Of a stretch of 64,000 nt of DNA, positions 53,682 to 61,010 are shown in pieces; positions within the stretch are counted from its first letter, which is position 1; the number at the start of each line of letters is the position of its first letter. The translations under genes were made by a program, and so were the position numbers. This DNA is from Pseudomonadales bacterium (lineage in GTDB: Bacteria; Pseudomonadota; Gammaproteobacteria; Pseudomonadales; Azotimanducaceae), in NCBI GenBank assembly GCA_023300545.1, contig JALZVT010000034.1, forward strand, positions 1 to 64,000, in the 5' to 3' direction. Under the pieces are notes generated by a model that was not told the origin of the DNA, ran no database searches, and saw nothing but the letters and a program-made list of their open reading frames with translations.

Positions 53682-54386
53682 ATGCCAGACACCACCGACA
53701 TTCCAACAAACGACGCGCAAAACTCAACCGCGCAATTTGCCTACGGCCTTAGCCCGGAACCCGGCGCGCCGTTGAACCCCGAGCTGCTGGCATGGCGCGA
53801 AGTGCTCATGCGCCAAGACCTGCTGGGCAGGGATCCGTTGCGTTACAACGGCCAGGCCTATGGCAATATCAGCACGCGCTTAGCGGCGACCCAACCGGGC
53901 TCCCGAGCCACCTCAACAGCAAAAAACGGTCTCTTCATTATCTCTGCCAGCCAGGCTGAACACCGCGACCACCAAGACCCGGCCACCTGGACCACCATCG
54001 ATACCGTGAATCTGGGTCGCTTTTGGGCGGAAGCCAGAGGCACACTGCCGCCGTCCCGCCACACCATGACCCACGCGGCGATCTACGCCGCAGAACCCAA
54101 CGCGCAGTTTGTCTTCCACGTGCATTGCCCCGAAATCTGGCGCAACGCTGAAGCGCTGCTACTACCCGGTATACCCGCCAGCGTGCCAGCCGCCTCACCC
54201 GCCATGATTCAAGCCGTAATCGATCTACTGGCGGCCAACATGTCCAGGCCACTGGTGTTCACCACGCTCAGCGACCCCGACTCGGTGTTCGCTCTCGGGC
54301 CAACCGCCCGGGACGCCGGCGGCCTGCTGACCAGCTACCTCGCCCGCGCACTGACACTCGACGCCATTTCACTCCCTTCTTTGTAG
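53682..54386 (+). CDS. Class II aldolase/adducin-family protein with altered active site
   Basis: A 234-residue protein with the class II aldolase fold: YGNISTRL near 61-68, NGLFIISAS, PPSRHTMTHAAIY and FVFHVHCPEIW (the HxH zinc ligands). Two key positions look substituted: the catalytic Glu of the usual SSExxxH reads His (SRHTMTH), and the third zinc His before VxAxG reads Asp (SDPDSVFALG). It lies 23 bases before mtnA. MtnB dehydratase and Ald2-type aldolases of MTA salvage share this fold, so a salvage role is plausible, but the chemistry may differ. Confidence 0.72.
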   Translation: MPDTTDIPTNDAQNSTAQFAYGLSPEPGAPLNPELLAWREVLMRQDLLGRDPLRYNGQAYGNISTRLAATQPGSRATSTAKNGLFIISASQAEHRDHQDPATWTTIDTVNLGRFWAEARGTLPPSRHTMTHAAIYAAEPNAQFVFHVHCPEIWRNAEALLLPGIPASVPAASPAMIQAVIDLLAANMSRPLVFTTLSDPDSVFALGPTARDAGGLLTSYLARALTLDAISLPSL

Positions 54387-54409
54387 CCAATCTCCCGAGA
54401 GCTTTTGAC

Positions 54410-55462
54410 ATGAGCAGTACCTCCGCCCAGGCAACCCACAAATCGCCACCTCCGGCCATCAAGTGGGACGGTAAAAATCTGCAGTTGCTGGATCAGACTC
54501 GCCTGCCCGACACCGTGGTGTATGAACCTCAGACCAACATCGAAAAAACCTGGGCTGCCATCAAGGCACTGAAGGTCCGTGGCGCACCCGCCATCGGCAT
54601 CGCCACCGCTTACGGTTTGGTAGTCGCTATGCAACCCCACGATGGCGCGGCACCCGAAGATTTTCGACGCGCGTTGAAAAATGCAGCCGACTATCTGATC
54701 AGCGCACGCCCCACCGCTGTCAATCTGGAGTGGGCGGCCAAACAGATGTGCGAAGTCGCCAAGAGTACACCAACCGTTGCCGCACTAACGCGCCACGCCG
54801 AGCAGATTCACGAAGACGATATTGCGATGTGCACCGCCATTGGTGAACACGGCGTTCACCTCATTACCGAGGGCAGCACAGTGCTAACCCACTGCAATGC
54901 CGGAGCCTTGGCGGTTTCTGCATTGGGCACCGCCACCGCGCCGATGTACCTTGCTCACAAGCAAGGCGTTCGGTTTAGCGTATTTGCTGACGAAACCCGG
55001 CCCTTGCTGCAAGGCGCGAGACTCACCTCCTGGGAATTGGCACAGGCCGGCATCGACGTGAGCCTGCTGTGTGACAACATGGCTGCTTCTCTAATGCAGG
55101 CCGGCAAGGTGGATCTGGTGATTGTTGGCACCGACCGTGTGGCCGCCAACGGCGACGTTGTTAATAAAATTGGCACCTTGGGTGTCGCCGTACTCGCCAA
55201 GCACTTTGGTGTGCCGTTTTACGTGGCCTGCCCCGCATCAACCTACGACCTCGATACCGCCACCGGAGCTGACGTGCCCATCGAGCAACGTGACGCTGAT
55301 GAAGTTCGTGCGCCTTGGGCACTGCCAGGCGTCAAGGTGCACAACCCAGCTTTTGACGTCACCCCAAAAGATCTGGTCACCGGCTACATCACCAATGTCG
55401 GACTCATCAGCACCGATCAGCTCAACGTTCTGGCTGACGCCAATATTAATCTGCGCCCGTGA
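54410..55462 (+). CDS. mtnA: S-methyl-5-thioribose-1-phosphate isomerase
   Basis: Isomerises methylthioribose 1-phosphate to methylthioribulose 1-phosphate in methionine salvage. The 350-residue length and motifs fit: KVRGAPAIGIATAYG near the N-terminus, LTHCNAGALAV with the active-site Cys, and VGTDRVAANGDVVNKIGT with the catalytic Asp, then PFYVACPASTYDLDT. These separate it from eIF2B-like regulators. The class II aldolase-like gene precedes it and greB overlaps its stop (GTGA). The kinase-like gene at 5772 could supply its substrate from a distance. Confidence 0.93.
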   Translation: MSSTSAQATHKSPPPAIKWDGKNLQLLDQTRLPDTVVYEPQTNIEKTWAAIKALKVRGAPAIGIATAYGLVVAMQPHDGAAPEDFRRALKNAADYLISARPTAVNLEWAAKQMCEVAKSTPTVAALTRHAEQIHEDDIAMCTAIGEHGVHLITEGSTVLTHCNAGALAVSALGTATAPMYLAHKQGVRFSVFADETRPLLQGARLTSWELAQAGIDVSLLCDNMAASLMQAGKVDLVIVGTDRVAANGDVVNKIGTLGVAVLAKHFGVPFYVACPASTYDLDTATGADVPIEQRDADEVRAPWALPGVKVHNPAFDVTPKDLVTGYITNVGLISTDQLNVLADANINLRP

Positions 55463-55962
55463 TTCGCTACCGCCCACCTCGACCGCCCTCGTCGCCACAC
55501 ATGACTCAGCAGAGCCACGACACTCTGCAGGCTGAGCTCACTTATCTGTGGAAAGAGAAGCGTCCGGAGGTGACGGCCAAGGTGTCGGAGGCAGCGGCGC
55601 AAGGTGATCGCTCGGAAAACGCAGAATACATTTACGGCAAAAAACAACTGCGCGAGATAGACGGGCGGATTCGCTACCTGAGCAAACGCCTCGACTACGC
55701 CGAAATCATTACCCGACTACCCAACGACCGCGACCGGGTATTTTTTGGTGCTTGGGTGACGGTTATCAGCGAAGACGATACCCAGCAAAAACTACGGCTG
55801 GTAGGCACCGACGAAGCTGGCACCAAGCCAGGCCACATCAGCATCGACTCGCCTATGGCGCGAGCCGCTCTGGGCAAGCGCACAGGCGATGAGATAGAAG
55901 TGCGAGGCCCAGAAGGCGTAGGCTACTACGAAATTGGCGATATCGAATATTTAGAGCCATAG
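55459..55962 (+). CDS. greB: Transcription elongation factor GreB
   Basis: Binds RNA polymerase and stimulates cleavage of backtracked transcripts. 167 residues: an N-terminal coiled coil with the acidic tip GDRSENAEYIYGKKQLREID, and a C-terminal FKBP-like domain (ISIDSPMARAALGKRTGDEIEV). YLWKEKRPEVT and YIYGKKQLREID favour GreB over GreA. GTG at 55459, overlapping the mtnA stop, is chosen because the leading RYRPPRPPSSP is typical of GreB proteins; an internal ATG at 55501 would remove it. Confidence 0.9.
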   Translation: MIRYRPPRPPSSPHMTQQSHDTLQAELTYLWKEKRPEVTAKVSEAAAQGDRSENAEYIYGKKQLREIDGRIRYLSKRLDYAEIITRLPNDRDRVFFGAWVTVISEDDTQQKLRLVGTDEAGTKPGHISIDSPMARAALGKRTGDEIEVRGPEGVGYYEIGDIEYLEP

Positions 55963-56035
55963 GCAGGTTGCGACAGGTTTTGTCCGCTGTTGCGTATACA
56001 TGAGCAGGAACCCTCAACCACTGGAGACTCAGCAG

Positions 56036-56725
56036 ATGAAAACCCTCGCACAATCAGGCTCAACACACTCCACCAAGCCAGGTATCGCCCGCGCCACCTC
56101 GGCACTGGCAGCCCTTGCACTACCCGTCGTTATCGCAGGTACAGCGTGGTTCGCCCCACAGGCGCTGGCGGCAAGCGATTCAACTGGCGACAACCTGTCA
56201 CGCAGCATCGACCTCAGCGAACTTGAAGCGCGCAGCCTCGACCGCTTCAGCGAACTGGACACCAACAACAACGGCCTGATCGACACCGCGGAGTACGCTA
56301 CCGATACCAAAGCAGGCGGAAGACGTCATAAGCGCGGCCACCGAGACGACCACCGCAAGCGACATCAACTCGACCCAGCCGAGCGGGCCGAACAACAGAC
56401 CGCGCACAAGGCCGAGCTTTTTGCCCGACTCGACACTGACAACAACGGCGTGCTGTCAAACGACGAGTTTGCACAGACCCGGGAGGTCCACAAAGCTCTG
56501 CGCAAAGAGCGGCACCTGCAGCACCGCTTCGAAAAACTCGATGACAACGGCGACACACAGTTATCACTCGCTGAATTTCAGCAGCGCTTAGAAAAAATGC
56601 GCGCACTGGACACCAACAATGACGGCACGCTAACTCGCTCCGAACTGCACGCCGGTAAGCAGGCACATCGTTTGAAGCACAGACAACGCTCGCAAGACGC
56701 GGACGGCGAGAGCAGTCAGGGTTAG
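56036..56725 (+). CDS. Exported EF-hand calcium-binding protein
   Basis: About 229 residues. After a long signal-like N-terminus with ATSALAALALPVVIAGTAWFAPQALAA come four EF-hand-like loops: DTNNNGLIDTAE, DTDNNGVLSNDE, DDNGDTQLSLAE and DTNNDGTLTRSE. The middle carries a His/Arg/Lys-rich stretch (GGRRHKRGHRDDHRKRHQ) that might bind other metals or anions. Periplasmic calcium sensing or buffering is likely. It precedes an ECF sigma factor gene by about 50 bases, on the same strand. The ATG at 56036 has GGAG upstream; an ATG at 56000 is possible. Confidence 0.82.
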   Translation: MKTLAQSGSTHSTKPGIARATSALAALALPVVIAGTAWFAPQALAASDSTGDNLSRSIDLSELEARSLDRFSELDTNNNGLIDTAEYATDTKAGGRRHKRGHRDDHRKRHQLDPAERAEQQTAHKAELFARLDTDNNGVLSNDEFAQTREVHKALRKERHLQHRFEKLDDNGDTQLSLAEFQQRLEKMRALDTNNDGTLTRSELHAGKQAHRLKHRQRSQDADGESSQG

Positions 56726-56778
56726 TCGTTCTAGTCGCTCTTTAACAAACCGCATAGCAATCCGTTTGGTAGTTCATA

Positions 56779-57417
56779 GTGCAATCAAACCTGCAACATA
56801 GTGACGAGGCAACAGCATCAGCGAACGACAAGTCCGCTGATGCTGCTTTGCTGCGCGCTATTGCAAGCGGCGATGAAAGTGCGTTTGCCAAATTCCTCGA
56901 TGCCCACATCAACCAGGTGCATCACTTTGTATTGCGCACCACCAATCGGCCGAATGACGCTGATGATCTGGTGCAGGAAGTCTTTTTGCAGGTATGGCGC
57001 AAAGCCGGACAATTCTCCGACGCACGCGCAGGCGTTACCACCTGGTTGCTGAGCATTGCCCGCAACCTGTGCATTGATCAACATCGCCGCAGCAAGGCGC
57101 GCCCCACCGGACACAGCGTGCCCGATGGACAGCCCATGATCGACGCGTTGACCAACGACTCCGACACCAACAACGACCAGCACATCGATCAGCACATCGA
57201 TAAAACTCGGCAGCTAAACCTGCTGCGCGCAGCCATTGCTGATCTGCCAGAACGCCAACGTACCGCTATCACGCTGTGCCAACTGCAAGGCCACAGCAAC
57301 GCTCATGCCGCCGCGATCTTAAACATCAAAATTGCTGCCGTGGAGTCGCTACTTGCGCGCGCACGACGAGCATTACGCGACGCCCTCACAGCATCCGAAC
57401 CGGTTACATCATCATGA
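56779..57417 (+). CDS. ECF-type RNA polymerase sigma factor
   Basis: A 212-residue sigma-70 family protein with only regions 2 and 4. Region 2: ADDLVQEVFLQVWRKAGQF and TWLLSIARNLCIDQHRR. Region 4: LPERQRTAITLCQLQGHSNAHAAAILNIKIAAVESLLARARRAL, the HTH that reads the -35. The linker contains an Asp/His/Asn-rich tract (NDSDTNNDQHIDQHIDK). The start is GTG at 56779. The downstream membrane protein, overlapping by ATGA, has the position expected of its anti-sigma factor. Confidence 0.9.
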   Translation: MQSNLQHSDEATASANDKSADAALLRAIASGDESAFAKFLDAHINQVHHFVLRTTNRPNDADDLVQEVFLQVWRKAGQFSDARAGVTTWLLSIARNLCIDQHRRSKARPTGHSVPDGQPMIDALTNDSDTNNDQHIDQHIDKTRQLNLLRAAIADLPERQRTAITLCQLQGHSNAHAAAILNIKIAAVESLLARARRALRDALTASEPVTSS

Positions 57418-57887
57418 AATCAGATCATCCCGAAGGGCCCCTACACCTAGCCGAAGGTTCTCTCGATGAGCTCCTCGACGAACTGAGCTATGAGCCTGCT
57501 GGGGCGCTCGCGGTCAGCCATCAGGCACCCGCCGGTTTGCGCCAGCGTATTTTGCTCGCGCAACAGGCAACAACAGGCAAGCCCCAGCAACCCGAAAGCA
57601 AATTCATCCAGTGGTTGCGTTCGCCCTGGCGGGCGATTGCCGCGTCAGCTGCGCCACTGTTACTCGGCATACTGCTGGGCAGTAATACCTCGGCTGCAGA
57701 ATTTTACGAAGCAAACATCGACCCACAGAGCTACCCCGATAACGACCAGCTGTTGGTTATCGCAAGCCTCGACAGTGATTTCACCGCAACACTCGGACAA
57801 GAGTTGTTACTAGACTGGCCTCAAGACGGCGAGACCAATCTGACCACACCAGCTGCCCCAGCATTACCAGGAGTCACCTCGCCATGA
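57414..57887 (+). CDS. Putative membrane anti-sigma factor
   Basis: 157 residues. A cytoplasmic N-terminus of about 60 residues (LAEGSLDELLDELSYEPAGAL) could hold the sigma factor. One membrane helix (AIAASAAPLLLGILLGS) leads to a roughly 65-residue periplasmic tail. It lacks a zinc HxxxCxxC motif. The assignment rests on position: it overlaps the ECF gene at its start and the CnrX/Spy-like gene at its end. CnrY, the anti-sigma factor of the cobalt-nickel system, is similarly small. Confidence 0.65.
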   Translation: MKSDHPEGPLHLAEGSLDELLDELSYEPAGALAVSHQAPAGLRQRILLAQQATTGKPQQPESKFIQWLRSPWRAIAASAAPLLLGILLGSNTSAAEFYEANIDPQSYPDNDQLLVIASLDSDFTATLGQELLLDWPQDGETNLTTPAAPALPGVTSP

Positions 57888-58414
57888 CCGCAATAACGCC
57901 AAAGCAGCAAACCCCGAGAAAAGGGTTAGTGATAGCACTGTGCGTCTCTCTGGCCATCAACCTGCTGATCGTCGGCATTGTCATAGGAGCGCGCGTGAAC
58001 GGCGGGCCACCGCACTCTGCAATGATGAACAATGCATCATTCTCGGTCGGCCGCGCCATTCGCCAGTTTGATGAACAACGTCGCACGCAACTGTGGCCTA
58101 TTGCGCGCCCACACTTCAAAGGCTTGCGTCCAGAAATGCATAAGTTGCGCGATGCGCAGAAAAACTGGGAGCGCAGCTTCACTAGCGAACCCGTTGATAT
58201 CAGCGCACTCGACCGCTCCTACGCGGCCCTGCATGAACGCATTACGACCATTCAGCAGATGAACTACAACGCGATTCGTGCGTTGGCCAGCGAACTGTCA
58301 CCCAAAGAACGTAAACAGTTGATGCGAGCCCTGCGCGAGCCGCGACCACCGCGAACATCCCACGGCAATCGCCACCAGAACCCAGCTTCAAAGCCATCAA
58401 CGACCGACAAATGA
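57884..58414 (+). CDS. Periplasmic metal-sensor-like protein (Spy/CnrX family)
   Basis: A 176-residue membrane-anchored periplasmic protein. One N-terminal helix (GLVIALCVSLAINLLIVGIVIGA) is followed by a four-helix Spy/CpxP-like domain: RRTQLWPIARPHFKGLRPEMHKLRDAQKNWERSFT and IRALASELSPKERKQLMRAL. The HxxxMHKLR area could supply metal ligands. Members of this heavy-metal-resistance family include CnrX, which controls the CnrY-CnrH pair. Translationally coupled to the putative anti-sigma factor and to syd. Confidence 0.8.
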   Translation: MTAITPKQQTPRKGLVIALCVSLAINLLIVGIVIGARVNGGPPHSAMMNNASFSVGRAIRQFDEQRRTQLWPIARPHFKGLRPEMHKLRDAQKNWERSFTSEPVDISALDRSYAALHERITTIQQMNYNAIRALASELSPKERKQLMRALREPRPPRTSHGNRHQNPASKPSTTDK

Positions 58415-59073
58415 CAGACACTACTTTCCCAAAGAGTTCACCAAAGACTCCGCCCAGCACAGCACATGAACTGGCACGCCTCGTTGCGGCCATAAGCTCT
58501 GCCTGGCCTGATATTGCAGATCCGTTTGACCCGGAGTGGCGCTCGGCCTGCGAAACCGCTGAACCTCGACTCGCACCCAGCGGCGAGTTGGAAGTGCCCT
58601 GGCAACCCCTGGCCCGCACCGACGCCGAGCGCTTTGAGCTGTTTGCACCACTCGAACGCGCACTTGAAGTCACCATTCACGACGACATCAAAACGTATTA
58701 CGGCAGCTATTACGCCGGTGGACTCGAAACTGACGGTGCTGAAGGTCCTGTCAGCCTGCTGCAACTCTGGAACGACAGCGATGCTGAGCGACTGATTGAA
58801 AATCTACTGGGGCATGCTCTTGCCAAACAGCGTGCCAAAGCGCCCTACAGCGTGTTTTTTGCCTGCACCGAGATCAACTCCGAGCTGTTCCTTGCCATTG
58901 AAAATCACACGGGGCACGTGTTGCTGGAACGACCCGGTTACAAACCCGAACGCACCGTTGCGGGCAGCCTCGCCGAATTTCTGAGTGAGCTGACTCCCGC
59001 ACCGCCAGAACGCCATCCAGAGCGTGCCGCATTTTTGGCCGCAAAAAACCTGCTGTCTACAAATCTACACTAG
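58411..59073 (+). CDS. syd: SecY-interacting protein Syd
   Basis: A 220-residue cytoplasmic protein that binds the SecY translocon face. The Syd core is seen in FAPLERALEVTIHDDIKTYYGSYYAGGLE, VSLLQLWNDSDAERLIENLLGHALAKQRAK, TVFFAC-like YSVFFACTEI and AGSLAEFLSEL. The N-terminus is about 30 residues longer than E. coli Syd. It overlaps the CnrX-like gene by ATGA, although Syd has no known link to sigma regulation. Confidence 0.85.
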   Translation: MTDTTFPKSSPKTPPSTAHELARLVAAISSAWPDIADPFDPEWRSACETAEPRLAPSGELEVPWQPLARTDAERFELFAPLERALEVTIHDDIKTYYGSYYAGGLETDGAEGPVSLLQLWNDSDAERLIENLLGHALAKQRAKAPYSVFFACTEINSELFLAIENHTGHVLLERPGYKPERTVAGSLAEFLSELTPAPPERHPERAAFLAAKNLLSTNLH

Positions 59074-59114
59074 TGAAACCACAACCGGCCATACCGCTTC
59101 CTATAAGAGGTAAC

Positions 59115-59165
59115 ATGCCCGTTCCACATGCAGCTCCCAATTCCCATGCCCCATGCAAACGCTAG
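59115..59165 (+). CDS. Possible 16-codon upstream reading frame before aroA
   Basis: ATG at 59115 lies four bases after AAGAGG (59105-59110), the only good Shine-Dalgarno sequence before aroA, and opens a 16-residue frame ending TAG at 59165. It overlaps the aroA start out of frame. It could couple translation to aroA, or the SD may serve the ATG at 59128 at poor spacing. No conserved leader-peptide character is visible. Confidence 0.3.
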   Translation: MPVPHAAPNSHAPCKR

Positions 59166-60486
59166 CCAATCAATCACGCTGAATCGACTCGATGAGGTTG
59201 GCGGCACGGTGCTGTTGCCGGGCAGCAAAAGCATCACCAATCGCGCTCTGCTCTTGGCTGCCCTAGCAAAGGGCACCAGCACACTGCACAACTTGCTACA
59301 CAGCGACGACACCCGCTACATGCGCAACGCACTCGATAGCCTGGGCATCGCTTCCTCACACCCAGAACACGCGCCAACCACCACGCGCACAGTGGTGGGC
59401 GCAAATGGCCCGCTCGCCAAAGACCAGGCAGCAAACCACAGCAGCGATTCGCCACTGCAACTGCAGCTCGGTATGGCCGGCACCGCCTATCGGCCGCTCA
59501 CTGCGGCCCTGTGTCTCGGCGCTGGCTGCTTCGACTTACTGGGCAATGCGCGCATGAGCGAACGGCCTATCGGTCACTTGGTTGATGCCCTGCGTCAGCT
59601 TGGTGCTGATATCAGCTACCTCGGCAACGATAATTTTCCGCCGCTACGGGTCACCGGCACCGGCTTACGCGGCGGCGAAGTCAGCATTCGTGGCGATATT
59701 TCGAGCCAGTTCCTGACGTCACTGCTGCTGAGCGCGCCACTGGCTGATGGCCCAGTCACCATCAACATCGATGGCGAACTCGTCTCCAAGCCCTATCTCG
59801 ACATTACCCTTGCGCTCATGCGTCGGTTTGGCGCAGAAGCAAGCCATGACAACCATCGGGTGTTTCACACCGCACCCGGCGGCTACACCGCAGTAGACAA
59901 CTACCTGATTGAAGGCGACGCCTCTAACGCCACCTATTTTCTGGCCGCCGGCGCCATAACGGGTTCGGGCGTAACGGTGCGGGGCATTGGCAAAGACAGC
60001 GTGCAGGGTGATCTGGCATTCACAGACGTGCTCACCGCGATGGGCGCGAACGTCGACATCGGCGAACAGACCGTAAGCGTCACGCCGGGCAAACTACATG
60101 CGATCGACATGGACCTGAACCATATTCCAGATGCCGCAATGACTGCGGCCGTACTGGCTCTGTTTGCTGAGGGTACCACCCACCTGCGCAATCTCTACAA
60201 TCTGCGCGTAAAAGAAACCGATCGCCTCGCAGCTCTCGCCACAGAGCTCACAAAACTCGGCGCCGAGGTGATCGAAGGCAACGACTTTTTGAGCATCACG
60301 CCACCACAGCAACTGCGCCACGCCAGCATCGACACCTACGACGACCACCGCATGGCCATGTGCTTCTCACTGGTCGCCCTCGCCGGCATACCGATCACCA
60401 TCAACGACCCAGGCTGCGTCGCCAAAACCTTCCCCGATTTCTTTGATGTTTTTGCCCAGATGGCCGCACAGGCCATTCCTGAGTAA
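59128..60486 (+). CDS. aroA: 3-phosphoshikimate 1-carboxyvinyltransferase (EPSP synthase)
   Basis: Sixth step of the shikimate pathway: transfers enolpyruvyl from PEP to shikimate 3-phosphate. 452 residues. LPGSKSITNRALLLAALAKG at about 30-49 holds the conserved Lys and Arg. Next come the LQLGMAGTAYRPLTAAL PEP-loop region, RGDISSQFLTSLLLSAPL, YLIEGDASNATYFLAAGAI and the C-terminal TYDDHRMAMCF. The loop reading NxGTAxRPL is the glyphosate-sensitive class I type. The start is uncertain: ATG at 59128 or 59146, with the nearest SD better placed for an upstream mini-frame. Confidence 0.94.
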   Translation: MQLPIPMPHANASQSITLNRLDEVGGTVLLPGSKSITNRALLLAALAKGTSTLHNLLHSDDTRYMRNALDSLGIASSHPEHAPTTTRTVVGANGPLAKDQAANHSSDSPLQLQLGMAGTAYRPLTAALCLGAGCFDLLGNARMSERPIGHLVDALRQLGADISYLGNDNFPPLRVTGTGLRGGEVSIRGDISSQFLTSLLLSAPLADGPVTINIDGELVSKPYLDITLALMRRFGAEASHDNHRVFHTAPGGYTAVDNYLIEGDASNATYFLAAGAITGSGVTVRGIGKDSVQGDLAFTDVLTAMGANVDIGEQTVSVTPGKLHAIDMDLNHIPDAAMTAAVLALFAEGTTHLRNLYNLRVKETDRLAALATELTKLGAEVIEGNDFLSITPPQQLRHASIDTYDDHRMAMCFSLVALAGIPITINDPGCVAKTFPDFFDVFAQMAAQAIPE

Positions 60487-60515
60487 AGAGTGGCCGCACA
60501 GGCCACGCCCTAGCC

Positions 60516-61010
60516 TTAGCCAAACAGCCCAGAATTAGACGTCTCAAGGTCCAGCAAAAACCGCTTGCTGGGCAGCCCACCACCAAACCCGGTCAAACTA
60601 CCGTTAGCCCCCACCACTCGGTGACACGGAATGATGATCGGAATGGGGTTATTGCCATTGGCCGTCCCCACCGCTCGGGATGCTTTGGGATTATCGAGCG
60701 ACCGAGCTATGTCGATGTACGAACAGGTTTCGCCATAAGGAATTCGCAATAACTGCTCCAACACCTTCGCCTGAAACGGCGTCGCCGCCGGGGCCAGTTC
60801 TATGTCGAACGCCTTTCGCTTGCCCGCAAAATACTCCTCCAGCTGGCGTCGAACGCGCCGAAACGGATGATCCCAACGCTCCCACTCAGGATCAGCACCA
60901 CGGGCTTTGCTGCCGGTCGAAAAGCCGATCACCTCAAGCGCGTCATCAGTGCCAGCAAGCAACAACTCACCAACCGGCGATGGCATGTAGGTGTAGTGAC
61001 TGGCGATCAG
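60516..61010 (-). CDS. ogt: Methylated-DNA-protein cysteine methyltransferase (Ogt-like)
   Basis: About 164 residues. Suicide repair protein that takes methyl from O6-methylguanine. The acceptor Cys is in IIIPCHRVVGANGSLTGFGGGLPSKRFLL; FQAKVLEQLLRIPYGETCSYIDIA forms the DNA-binding HTH. Homologues begin a few residues before YTYxPSPVGELLLAG, which here allows no ATG, GTG or TTG close by. AAGGAG at 61015-61020 precedes CTG at 61010 and ATC at 61007, so a non-standard start is likely. It overlaps the end of the upstream Ada-AlkA gene. Confidence 0.88.
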   Translation of the reverse strand: MIASHYTYMPSPVGELLLAGTDDALEVIGFSTGSKARGADPEWERWDHPFRRVRRQLEEYFAGKRKAFDIELAPAATPFQAKVLEQLLRIPYGETCSYIDIARSLDNPKASRAVGTANGNNPIPIIIPCHRVVGANGSLTGFGGGLPSKRFLLDLETSNSGLFG

